Assembly (NCBI RefSeq): GCF_001625215.2
Contig: NC_030382.2
Span: 33,466,610 to 33,530,609, forward strand
DNA from: Daucus carota subsp. sativus
Lineage: Eukaryota; Streptophyta; Magnoliopsida; Apiales; Apiaceae
Direction: 5' to 3'
Length of the DNA stretch: 64,000 nt
Position numbers and translations under genes: made by a program. This document shows positions 38,558 to 49,540 of this stretch, one piece after another. Under the pieces are notes generated by a model that saw nothing but the letters and a program-made list of their open reading frames with translations, had not been told where the DNA came from and searched no databases. Numbering within the stretch: the stretch's first letter is position 1; the number at the start of each line of letters is the position of its first letter.

Positions 38558-39544
38558 TAGAGGTGGCCATTCGGGCCAAACCGACCGAACCGGCACGCCC
38601 CGAACCGCTTTTTGAACGGCCCGAAACCGCCTAAACACGGGCCGGTTCGAAACCCGCATGGACCGCTTAAGACCACGTGCCGAATACGGGTCTTGGGATT
38701 GGGGACCGTGAACCGGACCGGCACGGCCCGCCAAACCGTAAAGGTTCGGCACGGCACGACTCGGAACCGGAACCGGCCCGCCAAACCGTGAACTTGCAAG
38801 CACTCTCTGTTTTGATTTTGTTTATGGTTTAGTTCTTTTGTTTATAGTTTAGTTATTCATTTCATCTTAGTTCGTAAAGTAGATGCTAGTTTAATTAATT
38901 TTATTTCGATTTTGTTTTAAAGAATAATTTCATTTCATTTTCAATTTATTTTAAAAATTAAATTCATTTTTTTGATTTTGTTTTAAAAATTAAATTAATT
39001 TCATTTTGATTTTCTTATAAAACTTAATAAATAATAAATTTTTTTCGTTTTGATTTACTTTTAAAAATTAATTTGGTTTAGGGTTGATTTTGTTTTACTA
39101 ACTAAATTTGTTCCGAATTATGTTTAATAAATAAAATTTATAAAAGGTATCGTCCTCTTTTTACCAAACCATTATTTATTATCAAAAAATTATTTATTTG
39201 TTTACAAAACCAACACTTGTTATGGAAAAGAAAAAAAATAAAATAAAAGAAAACAAAGCAATCATAGTTTGTCATTCATTCTAATATCCAGCAAACCACT
39301 TCATTCCTGCAAGCGAACACGGTTGAACCGCAAACCCGTCCAAAACCGTGAACCGCCAACCCGTACAAACCCGTGAAACCCGCCTAACCCGTATTATACG
39401 GTTCCGGTTCCACACTTTCTTAACCGGGCCCGGCCCGGCCCGGCCCGCATGTGCAGCCGTGCCGGTTACGGTTTGCCTGGGAGCAGCTCGGACCGTGGTT
39501 AAACCGGCCCGGCACGCCCCGGCCCGCCCGAATGGCCAGCTCTA
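38558..39544. mobile_element. Non-autonomous hAT-like element (987 bp)
   Basis: TIRs TAGAGGTGGCCATTCGGGC / GCCCGAATGGCCAGCTCTA and a perfect 8-bp TSD ACTTTAAG (38550-38557, 39545-39552). Arms are GC-rich with CCGGCACGG/AACCGG units; the middle 500 bp is AT-rich. Confidence 0.88.
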
Positions 39545-39682
39545 ACTTTAAGATCGTAAACCTTCAACAGATGTAAAAGATATTCTCATGTGAAGGAAAA
39601 ATAAACTAATTAATATTGCGTGTGGGTAGATATATACTAAATGGGTATAGGTCATTGCCTATAAAAGGTCACTCAAAATACA

Positions 39683-39836
39683 ATGGCTCTTGGAGTACTG
39701 TGTGAAACTGTTGAAGATAAATTGCAAGTTCTGCCCACTCATGGCGGAGAGAAGATGAGATGGATGCAGGAAGCTGTCGAAACTTATGGGAGACTAATAT
39801 ATGTTCTTTGGTTTTAAATTCTCTGTTTAAAAGGTA
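39683..39836 (+). other. Short unidentified coding-like stretch
   Basis: An ATG at 39683 opens a frame with balanced codon use (MALGVLCETVEDKLQVLPTH then GGEKMRWMQEAVETYGRL) that is cut by the MITE at 39837. It may be a gene or transposon fragment; I do not recognise it. Confidence 0.2.
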
Positions 39837-40125
39837 CTCCCTCCGTCCCAATGAATTGTATACAGTTTCCGTTTTGGGACGTCCCATCAATTGTATACAT
39901 TCCAAAAGCATCATTATACAAACTACTTTCTTCCACTATCTCCATTCTATAATAATATAAACACTATTACACCCACTACCTTTCTCCACCATCTCAAATT
40001 TATTATTAAATATAAATGGCTCCCATCACTATACTCACTTTTTATCCAACTTTACTAATTTCTTACCCATTTTCTTGGTCTCCGTGTCCCAGCCATTTGT
40101 ATACAAATGACTGGGACGGAGGGAG
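39837..40125. mobile_element. Stowaway-like (Tc1/mariner) MITE 1
   Basis: Ends CTCCCTCCGTCCCA and TGGGACGGAGGGAG with a TA TSD (39835-39836, 40126-40127); 289 bp. Internal ATTTGTATACA repeats near both ends. Confidence 0.85.
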
Positions 40126-41640
40126 TACATATCTGATCATTAATTCTCTTCTAGTACAAGGTATTGGGAAGGTGATGACTCACGTTGAATGTCTCTGACA
40201 TCACCCAGGAGGGTGACCAACCACTTTGCTTCAACTCCCGTATTCTATTGGAGATATGGGCAATAAAACACCGAATTTGCTTCAACTCAAATGAATGGAA
40301 TGGTTCATTCCATTCCAATCATAAAAAAATGAACCAAACAAGAGTTTTGAATTGATCATTCCATTCAACCTTCTTTCCATTCTCTCACCATTCCATTCCT
40401 AATTTCATTCCATTCTTGACAAATTTCATTCCTCCCAACCAAACACAACATAAGTGTTCCAAGCCGTGGGAGCTTCGGCACAAGCGGAATATTCACCCCG
40501 TCTCGCATTTTTATATTTTTTTTTCGCTGGTCAGCACACAGTTTAATATCCTATAAAGTATAGTTTTATAATTTATTTTTAAAATTCATTTTTATAAATA
40601 AAAAATCAAATATTAAACTTTTATTCAGGGAAAAAAATATTAAAAAAAAATTATAGAATTATACCTTCTGGAAGCATTCAAATAAGTGTCGCGTCCACCT
40701 CCCTATCCCTCAATATATATACAATTCAGGGGACGGAGGGAGTAATATTTTTACCATGTCCTTTTTCAATCCGTGTGACTGTGAGAAGTGGAGGATTCGC
40801 AAGGGCAGGAGGCTTCAGCCCACTCTCAAGTCCATAACATCTTTATTTATCAATATATCAATATATTCTTAAATCTTGCTAGCAAAGGATTTGGAAAATT
40901 ACTAAATTTACCCTTTCTTTCTTTCCAAAGCTTAGGAGTTATTTTTGTTGCCCATTTCTGTCTTTTTATCAATCCGGATTATCCAATATTAATCCAGTCC
41001 TGACCCATTTGCTGATTTGTACCGAAGTCACGCATTATTTGATTAAACCCATATTCTATCCGGGTCATTATCGGGTCTGTAAATTACTTTCAGTTATACA
41101 TCCTGATACTTCCTGATTTTGAGCATCATATCCACCCATTATAATCCGGGTTTCATAATTGATTTGCTCTACACCAGCGGTTCTCTTCCGATAATTTAGC
41201 CGTGTGATTTGAATATGCCAAATTTCAAATTTCAAACTGGTTAGGTTTTTTGCTGCCATTATTCTTCAGGTAAATCCCTCTATTCATCACAAGTTTTCCT
41301 CCTATAAATTCATTTGGTACGTAAGCTTACATGTACTATTTTATATGCGACTTCATCATCACTTACTTCATATGTTCTGAAAACGTGAAACAGGTCTGAA
41401 ACGAGATTAATGTTATGCACATGTTTTGACCATTTTTGTTTTTTATGTCATTCCTGCTTACTTTGATTCTCATACCAACCCGATTACGGCAAGACCGACT
41501 ATAATGATGAAAAGGTATGGTTTGATTCCACAGACTATATGTTAGAGGTATGGTTTCTACCAAATCAAATTTAGTGGTTTTTAAGTCTCTAATGATTATA
41601 TTGATTATTTTAGTGTCATCCGATTTTTTCAGACAATTTT
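40126..41640. other. Intergenic with MITE fragments
   Basis: 40290-40450 is a partial relative of the family B MITE (right end CCCAACCAAACACAACA followed by TAA). 40720-40742 carries a lone Stowaway-like right end (GGGACGGAGGGAG followed by TA). No gene recognised in the remainder. Confidence 0.45.
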
Positions 41641-43960
41641 ATATCTATTTTATAGGAATTTTTTTAAGGAAGCGACTATGATGGAAAAAGCTGGATTTGT
41701 TAATCTGTGGGAGGTCTTCCGTCTCAAGCAGAGGATAAAGCTAAAGATAAAATGGTTGCAGGTACCTCTGTTAGTCAAAGAGTATAGCGTATCTGAGTCT
41801 AAAATATTGTTATTCATGCGTGAAGTTTATATCAGACGAGGAGATATATAACCTTATATCTTATATTTGAATTTTGTAAAGATATATCGATCGGTATTAT
41901 TTATATTAGTTTTTTTTTCAAGATTTGGAATTCCTCAGCTTGAACGATGTCAATAGATTGATATTGGAGCTATCAGTTTTGTATATTCATTAGCCTTGCT
42001 GCATCTTATTTATGCATTATGTGCCAATAGATTGATGGATTGTTGAGGTTGATTGTTAAAATCGTTGTATATGTATAACATTATTATTATTTTCAGGACT
42101 GCTACATTATATAATGAGCAAGACATGCTAATAAGAGTTAATGAAACCAAGGCTGGAGGATGTAAATTGATGGATATCAGAGAAGTCATTATGCGAAGTG
42201 GATTGTTTGAGGAAAACCAGAAATACAAACAACAGAAGGAGAATTTCAGATAATGGCATCTGAGTATAAGGTGGAGATTCAACATATTCTTGAAAACTCT
42301 CCCCTTGATCTTCCCTAAACTCATTAATTATCAATTTTTTTGAAAAGAAATAATTATAAATTTTGAGTCATGGAGATGCTGAGGATGCTTAATATTAATC
42401 CATAAGGGCATATATATCAGGTCAGTGTATAGTGTCACGTTCTTAGATCTATCTTTCTTTTTCTAATATATGTCTAAATTTACCACCAGAATTCAACAGT
42501 TTACTGCTGGACCTCAGAATGCTTACCACAATTCACTCCTGATGCTGTTCCTGTTTTTAAAGCAAGTTCTCCATGTTTCCGAATGCTCTGTTGGCATTGG
42601 AGGGACGACATTACAAGCTTGAGCGTGTTAGCAGAATCTACCACTAAGAGAATAAAATCATATGGACAATTAATCTCTGGCTCACATGTATTACTTGATT
42701 TTGCCAGAAAGTCTTATCATTTTAATGTCAAACTCGCTTTTTCTGGTTTTAATTTGGTTACATCTCCAGATGGCACTTTGTGAACACTTATTAGCCAGTC
42801 CATACAGACCAACTAACGGAGAAAAAGCAGATTATTTTTGTTCCGGTTCTTGAATAATGGGTTATAACTCGTGCTGATGATGCGTTCCATCTAAGCATGC
42901 AGGTATGTTATTTTGCAATATTAGCAGTTAAGAAAATGCATTAATTCGGCTGTATGCATGCATAAATGACTTTAAGGCTGTTTTGCTAATCTTATCCTAC
43001 CCATCGAAGCACCTCAATATACATGATCCACTGAGGCGTCTATGTTGTGCACTAACTACATAAGTAAAAATCATTTTTAAAATTGTTGTCTTCGATTTTG
43101 TTTAGGTAGATTAAGAAAGTTACTGGGCAGGACTTTGCAGTTATTAAGTCTCGGGGAATCCATTTACAAATTAAATTACTTTTCATAGCTTTGTATTAAT
43201 TACTCCGCATGCATAATTGTTTGTAATTTTACTTATATTTTCCATTAGGTGCTAAATAAAGTAATAAGACATCAGAGGTTCCACTGTAAGAATGTCTTCT
43301 TACTGTGTGCTAGCAAGTAGTCTCTAACTTTTGACATTCACGGTATCATTGTTCCAAATGAACTTACCAAGATATAAGTAATAAGAGTGAATTTTAGAGT
43401 TAATCGGCGGGGATGTTGGTGGATGGAATGGACTAGCAATGAATTGGAAAGAACTGCAAAAACAATTTCCATAATTGATTTATCTAGAGAAAGCTATATA
43501 TTTCTTTGACCGAGGCTTGACATATGTAAATAAGATTTCTATTCTGTACAATTATGCTGTTTTTATTGTTTCTTATTCTGAGTTCTCTTTGTATGTATTA
43601 GTTGTGCCTTTAATATTTAGTACAGTCAAAGACGTGTGTACGTTCTTTTGGAGGATCCAAAAGATCATTTTACATAGCTGACAAATAGAATTTCTTTTCC
43701 CATTTGCAGAAAACCGAGGTAGGAAATCTCTCCTCAAGAACATGGCAGCTTCATTTTTAAAAATGCAGATAATCTGGAAATACCAACAGCAACAAGGCCC
43801 TTCGTCTCTGATATTCCGATTTTATAGAACTGGCTCCAAAACAATCCAGACACACCTCCAGGATCACGTGCACAAATGATCTTCACAGCAGGGTTCCAGA
43901 ACAGAGTAGTCAAACTGTCCGGCCTGAAAACAAACACCAGAGTCTGTAAGCACTGATGAT
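41640..43960 (+). pseudogene. Unidentified exon-like segments, probably a decayed gene
   Basis: Three stretches look coding but do not join. The first is 42098-42253 (after a TTTCAG acceptor-like site), reading TATLYNEQDMLIRVNETKAG, then GCKLMDIREVIM. The second is 42570-42783. The third is 43711-43949, after TTTGCAG, where a frame with one TAG reads ADNLEIPTATRPFVSDIPIL, stop, then NWLQNNPDTPPGSRAQMIF and FQNRVVKLSGLKTNTR. Codon texture is better than background but I recognise no family, and stops intervene. It could also be fragments captured by a transposon. Confidence 0.25.
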
Positions 43961-44882
43961 TAATTATCTGTTTTAATGCAACCAGATTGGTGTGTTATGA
44001 AAATTCTAAAGTCATCTGCAGAGGTATTGCTTTAAGTTTTTTGTTTGTATTAGTTTGATTTTAGATACGTTAAACATAGAAGATAAAGTCTGTAAGCACA
44101 TGAGTAATCAGTTTTATAGAGATTTATGTTTCAAATAAGAATAAAAAATTTACGAGACATTCTGTTCATGTTCTTCAACTGTGTGCATGTTGGCTCTAAC
44201 AATCACCTCCTTTTGACTATGGTAGTCCTTTGGTATACAATTTCTTTTCAATATAGACACGTATCTTAAGATGAATAAGTGTACTCTCATAATTTGTTTT
44301 TTTAATTTCTAATTTTGTTTCAAATTTTAAACATTCAATTTTTAATTTAAAAGAAAAAAATTAAATATAATTTACGAAACTATATATAAATATAATTTAT
44401 ATTAGTTTAACGACGACAATTATATGATATCTTTGAGGTTTCAAGTAGGGCCTTTTAGAAAAAATACTATTTAAATATAAAATTTTTATTTGATAATGAT
44501 AAAAATTGAGCACAAAATGTTATATATTAATATTTCTAAACACACACACGGAATGTGGACAACGCACCGCATCCAATAGTATTAAATATCGTCAATTTTT
44601 TCAATTTTTCTCAAAAAAACAATAAATATAAAAAAAATGAAAAATTATATACGACTACTCATGTAAAAAAATTCTCCATCACACAATTGAAAAATTGTTC
44701 ATTCATAAATTAATAGTTGATATTTGTTATCATTTTCATAAATAGTTATATATTTGAATTATGCACCGATTGTTAATATAAACGTAAATAAACGGCGAAC
44801 ATAAAAAAAAAATTGTGAAAAACGCAAGACTGTGGTAACAAAAAATAGTGTTGTTCAAATTAATTGAAAATATAGTAAAATT

Positions 44883-44912
44883 CCCGTGTGCGAAGCACGG
44901 GCAATATGCTAG
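44883..44912 (+). mobile_element. Helitron 3' terminus (plus strand)
   Basis: Hairpin CCCGTGTGCGAAGCACGGG (44883-44901), then seven bases and CTAG (44909-44912), followed by T: the canonical Helitron 3' end. Its 5' TC end was not fixed; the candidate region starts near 44280. Repeated at 50165-50194. Confidence 0.65.
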
Positions 44913-45616
44913 TTATTTTAAAATTTGTCAATTTTATAAATCAACCTATCCTTTTTTATATTGAGCCCGGGCCATTAAGTAAATTACGCATACGAGATTT
45001 GGACTTGGTGAAGTGAAAAGATTGAAAAAAATTTGCTCTCCGGTCTCGCTGCTCTGCTCCTGCCTCTTGCTCTGCTTCGCTCTTCGATACTTCCCCCTCC
45101 GCAAGATTCAACTTTCCTAAAATCATCAACCAAAATTACAATACTTATTCAATTCTTCCCCAATCCGGTTTGTGTTTATATATATACTAGTCTTAAAATC
45201 CGTGCAAGGCACGGGTACAGTTTCCGGTATTTCGATTTATAAATAGATTAATTTTTCTTAAAAATTTGATGCGATCAGTTTAATATTATAAAATCTAAAA
45301 TGATTGTTGATACATATATATATTTCATGAATATTTAGTTAATTTATCGTCATGACTATCGCTCTAATTTTCTATATTTCTCCATTCATGCTACAGAAGG
45401 TTCAAGTTTTGAATCTCATCAACAACATATCACAATAACTATTAATTCAAACACATTTAAGAGAATTATTAACTATTATAATACACATGTGTATAGCACG
45501 AGTTATAGGCGAGTATATTATTAAAGCTAAACTATAATATGAAAAGATAAAATATCAAATATTCTTTTGTTCACACGACACATGCATACTATATGTATGA
45601 TGATAAAATGTAAATA

Positions 45617-45780
45617 ACAGGTTAGCGCAGTGGCATGTAAGAAGCGGATGTTAGTGGATGCACTCAAGTTCGATTCTAAAAAACCACAAACTTTTTAACA
45701 AATATCAGACAAAATGATAAATCTGTCTTTTCACACGAATAAAAAGTCTCATGAATTTACTTGCTCATATGCCCCATGTT
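45617..45780 (+). repeat. tRNA-like A/B-box segment (SINE-like), unit A
   Basis: GTTAGCGCAGTGG (45621-45633) fits an A box. AAGTTCGATTCT (45666-45677) fits a B box, about 33 bp further on. A second version lies at 48244-48425 with GCTAGCATAGTGG and AAGTTCGATTCC. No poly(A) tail or TSD seen. Confidence 0.45.
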
Positions 45781-46214
45781 CGGCTATTATTTGATACGAC
45801 CAGTTTAATATTATAAAATTTAAAATGATTGTTGACATATATATTTTATAAATATTTAGTTAATTTATCGTCATGACTATCGCTATAACTTTCTAATATT
45901 ATTGTGTTCTTAACATAACATGCATGCTATTTTTTACATCAGGTTTAAGAATTTTACTCGTTTGAACAATTTTATTTGGCTTGAATTTCTATAGTTCTCC
46001 ATCCATGCTACAAAAGGTTCAAGTTTTGAATTCCGACAAACAACATATCACAATAAATTATTAATTTAAACACATTTAAAAAAAATTATTAACTATTATA
46101 ATACACACGTGCATCACACATGTTATAGGCGAGTATATTATTAAAGCTAAACATGGAAAATAAAAATATCAAATATTTTTTTGTTTGCACGACAGACACA
46201 TATTATATGTATAA

Positions 46215-46594
46215 AGCATCTCCAAGAGCCTCTTTATTTAGGCTCTTAACTTGAGATTTGAGGAGGGAGAGGAAAAATGTTGCTCCAAGAGACTCTTAAG
46301 TGCTCTTAAATCTTAAGAGCCTCTTGTTTCTCTCTCCTCTCTCCTCAAAGTTAAGAGCCACCACATGGCTCCTAACTTATTTTTCTACAATAAAAAAATC
46401 TTTCCCTCCAATTTACCTCCATCTTTCACTCTCTTTTGTTGTAGTGGAGCCCAATATATGAATAAAATATGAAATAGAGAAGAGATTTAGAGAGTATTGT
46501 TGGAGTTTACACTCTTAACTTTGTTCTAAATTGCTAAGAGCCATATTTTTCATATTATATTTAGGAGCCAACAAGGAGACTCTTGGAGATGCTC
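46215..46594. mobile_element. Harbinger MITE, family A copy 3
   Basis: Left AGCATCTCCAAGAGCCTC, right GAGACTCTTGGAGATGCTC, TSD TAA (46212-46214, 46595-46597). Duplicate at about 51497-51876. Confidence 0.8.
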
Positions 46595-46602
46595 TAATAT
46601 TA

Positions 46603-48233
46603 GAGCATCTCCAAGAGCCACCTTGTTGGCTCCCAAATATAATATAAAAAATGTGGCTCTTAGCAATTTAGGACAAAGTTAAGAGTGTAAACTCCAACAA
46701 TACTCTCTACATCTCTTCTTTATTTCATATTTTATTCATATATTGGGCTCCACTATAAAAAAAGAGATGGAAAGATGGAGGTGAATTGGAGGAAAGGATT
46801 TTTTTATTGTGAAAAAATAAGTTAGGAGTCATGTGGTGGCTCTTAACTTTGAGGAGAGAGGAGAGAGAAACAAGAGGTTCTTGGTGATTTAAGAGCCACT
46901 TAGGAGTCTCTTAGAGCAACATTTTTCCTCTTCCTTCTCAAATCTCAAGTTAGGAGCCTAAGGGTCTGTTTGGGATTGCTGTTGAAAATTGCTGTTGCTG
47001 TGAGTAAAAGTGCTGTTTAAAAAAGTGCTGTTTATAAAAGCTGAGACTGTTTGGTAAATTTGATTTCAAATGTGCTGTTTGAGTAAAAGCTGAAAACAAA
47101 CTGTTTGGTAAATTTTTTGTTAAATTGATGTTTGGAGTTATAAGTATAAATAAAATAATATTTTATTTATTATTTTATAGACAAATATTGAACAACAAAT
47201 TATAGTTGTATAAAATAAGAAAATAAAAAATTAATTAAGATAAAAATTAAGTTTTCACAAGGAAAAAAAGAAGATAAAAATTAAGTCAAATTAAAACACT
47301 ATAGGATTATCCTTAATAAAAACACAATAACATTACGAGTCAAAATCCAACTAAAACACTATAGGAGTAAAGGAGGATGCATGATGCTTGCTATTAGGAT
47401 GCATGATACTTGCTTTATCCTAATGAAAAGGTAATTTGTTGTTGTTTACTATACATTATTACAATAAAAATATTTTATACGTGTACTGCAAGTTTTATTA
47501 ACATCTGCAATTTATTAATATCGTATTTTTTTTTAAAAAAAATAACTAACTTTTTTTTAATAATGTATCAGGTTTTTAAAAGAATATATATTATTAATAT
47601 ATATATATGGGTATATATATATATAATTTGTAATAATATATATTTCATAAGTTCATTTATAAGTTATTAAAGTCAATCTCTTCATTAAACTAAAAAAATA
47701 TAAAGTAAGTAAAAAAATACAAATCATATTTAAAATATAAAATTATGTAGGAATAACTATTAAAATTTATGACTAAAAACTATATTCTATTTGCAAAACT
47801 ATATAATTAAGGTGAAATATGTTCAACATTTACTTATCATTTATTTTTTATATTCAAATATAAAATAAAATAATTTTTAGTATTAAGTAATTTTAAATGC
47901 TTAACGGGCAATAATAATCCAAATTAGAATAAAACAAATTATTTCATAAGTGTGTACTGCTTGTTCTGTTGTTTTGTTTTAAGAATAAAAATAATTGCAT
48001 GTGCTAGGGTTTGATGCCAGGACTTGTAATAGCGGGGTGCAACAGCCGCTTTTGTGAAAAGCGGGGGTATACCTGCTTTCTGTAAAAGCAGCTTTTAGAC
48101 AAAAAGCGCGGTTATAAAAAGCTGTTTTGGACGTTACCAAACAACCTTGTACCAGCTTATTGACAAAAAGCTGTTGTGGTTCACAACCACAACCCCAAAC
48201 AGGCACTAAATGAAGAGTTTTTTGGAGATACTC
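46603..48233. mobile_element. Harbinger MITE, family A copy 4, interrupted
   Basis: Left GAGCATCTCCAAGAGCC at 46603 with TSD TTA (46600-46602); right end TTTTTTGGAGATACTC at 48233 with TTA (48234-48236). The MITE sequence stops at 46961 and resumes at 48210, on either side of the 1245-bp element at 46962-48206. Its left half is inverted relative to copy 3, five bases away. Confidence 0.75.
46962..48206. mobile_element. Larger PIF/Harbinger-like element (1245 bp) inside the MITE
   Basis: Ends GGGTCTGTTTGGGATTG and (reverse complement) GTGCCTGTTTGGGGTTG, with TSD TAA (46959-46961, 48207-48209). Subterminal regions repeat AAAAGCTG/AGTGCTGTTT motifs and can fold on each other. The centre is AT-rich with no transposase frame. 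Repeated at 52244-53490. Confidence 0.75.
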
Positions 48234-48529
48234 TTAAAATGCAAATGACAAGCTAGCATAGTGGTATAAATGAAGTAGATACTAGTAGATGCACTAAGTT
48301 CGATTCCACAAAACTACAAATTTTTTAACAAATATTAGCCAAAAGGATAAAGTTGTCTTTTTGCACGAATAAAAAGTCTCATAATATACTTGCTCACATG
48401 CCCCATGTTGGGCTATTATTAATATAATAGATATAATAGATAGATAGATTTACGTATATTTAATTTTTATTTTTTGCATATACTAAAATTAAGGATTGAT
48501 TGTGAACTGAAAATTTAAGATTATATTTT

Positions 48530-49540
48530 CATTTTTATGCAGGCTCAAGGATAAACACATCATTGATAGAATATATTTTTATATATATTCTATATGATTT
48601 TATTCTCATATTTAATTATATTTTGCACTGATTTGGATTTTTTTTAAATATATTTTCATGTTTTATAGTAGGAAATAAAGAATTCCAAGTTGAGAAGGAT
48701 TTGGAGATAAAGTAGCTATTTTGGAGCTAATTTCTATTAAAATTCGGATTTATTGGGTTCCACCCGATTTCTGTACTGTTTGGGCCATAATTTGAGTTCT
48801 GGATGTCGGATTTGGACGATCTTACAGCCCACGCGAAGCTCTTGGAATTTTCTTTAATTCAGAAGTGGTCCAGTAAGCAAAATCCAACTGAAAAAGCTCG
48901 AAAACAGAGCAGAAAAGAAAGCTGCGAATTTTGAGAGAGAATCCTTGTTGGTTTTGGATAATAAAATCTCTATTTTGTATATTGATTTAAAATATTAGAA
49001 AGATTTTTATTATGAAAGGAGGATCAGATTTTATTATTAGAGATTACCATTAGAATAGATATTAGTTACTTACGCTATTTGAGAGAGGGTTAGGTTTTTC
49101 TTCATCTCTTCATACTTTATTCTAGACATTATTTTCTCCATTAATATAAGTTTGAGGTATTCCTTTTCATCTCTTGTTTATTTGTTAATGTTTTATATGG
49201 CTCTCTTCACTATTCTTGTTGCTTTTACTTCTGCTATTATGTGTGAGTAGTTTCATTCTAGGACAGAAGGGGAGCCATGTTTGCACCATTGTATTGCTTT
49301 ATTTTCATTAGTGGTTTAATGGGTAACGTGTAATTCTAGTCTATATGTCTTGATGTTTGATCTGTGTAATTGGCCAATATCATAGATTGATTGTATGCAA
49401 ATAGGAGTACAAGATCGAGAGATGTACTTACTAGAGGCACACATAAGATTAGCGGGATTGAAATTGAGTGCGAGAGCATCAATGGATTCCTGAGAGTGTT
49501 AATGCTTGAGAGAGATTAACAATTGCTCTAATTACATGAC
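48530..49540 (+). mobile_element. LTR-retrotransposon-like sequence (probable solo LTR, Ty3-type)
   Basis: Non-coding block with a leader-like texture (TTGAGAGAGAATCCTTGTTG, GAGAGAGGGTTAGGTTTTTC). In the outer copy it continues at 54825-55092 to CTCCCTGTGGATTCGACCCG and CACCGTGCACTTGCGG, a phrase commonly found near the 3' edge of plant Ty3-type LTRs. No pol domains. Assignment is from pattern memory only. Confidence 0.35.

Larger units (their letters stand above)
45187..48440 (-). mobile_element. Helitron-like element (minus strand) with nested insertions
   Basis: On the minus strand the 3' end is a 6-bp-stem hairpin CCGTGCAAGGCACGG (45200-45214), 9 bp from the terminal CTAG (45187-45190), followed by host T. 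The likely 5' end is TCTATTATATTAATAATAGC (about 48412-48440), preceded by A. The exact TC is ambiguous because of a GATA run. The body is two tandem units of about 520 bp (45264-45786; 45787-46214 continuing at 48237-48425). The second unit is split by two MITEs and a Harbinger-like element. No Rep/helicase coding sequence, so non-autonomous. Repeated in the second tandem copy (about 50469-53724). Confidence 0.6.
44259..49540. repeat. 5.28-kb tandem duplication, copy 1
   Basis: Every line compared matches 49541-54824 at a constant offset of 5282 bp up to about 47610 and 5284 bp after it. The only difference I found is one extra TA in the TA run after GGG in copy 2 (copy 1 has seven, copy 2 eight). 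The trinucleotide GAC stands at the left edge (44256-44258), the junction (49538-49540) and the right edge (54822-54824). The unit holds Helitron ends, tRNA-like boxes, MITEs and a Harbinger-like element. Confidence 0.95.

Noticed and set aside
45033-45242. 69-codon frame present in both tandem copies (MLSGLAALLLPLALL start)
   Set aside because: Its duplication comes from the tandem repeat, it overlaps a Helitron terminus, and its CT-rich DNA looks like UTR-type sequence.
47979-48206. 75-codon minus frame starting MPVWGCGCEPQQ, seen in both tandem copies
   Set aside because: It lies entirely in the subterminal repeats and TIR of the Harbinger-like element.
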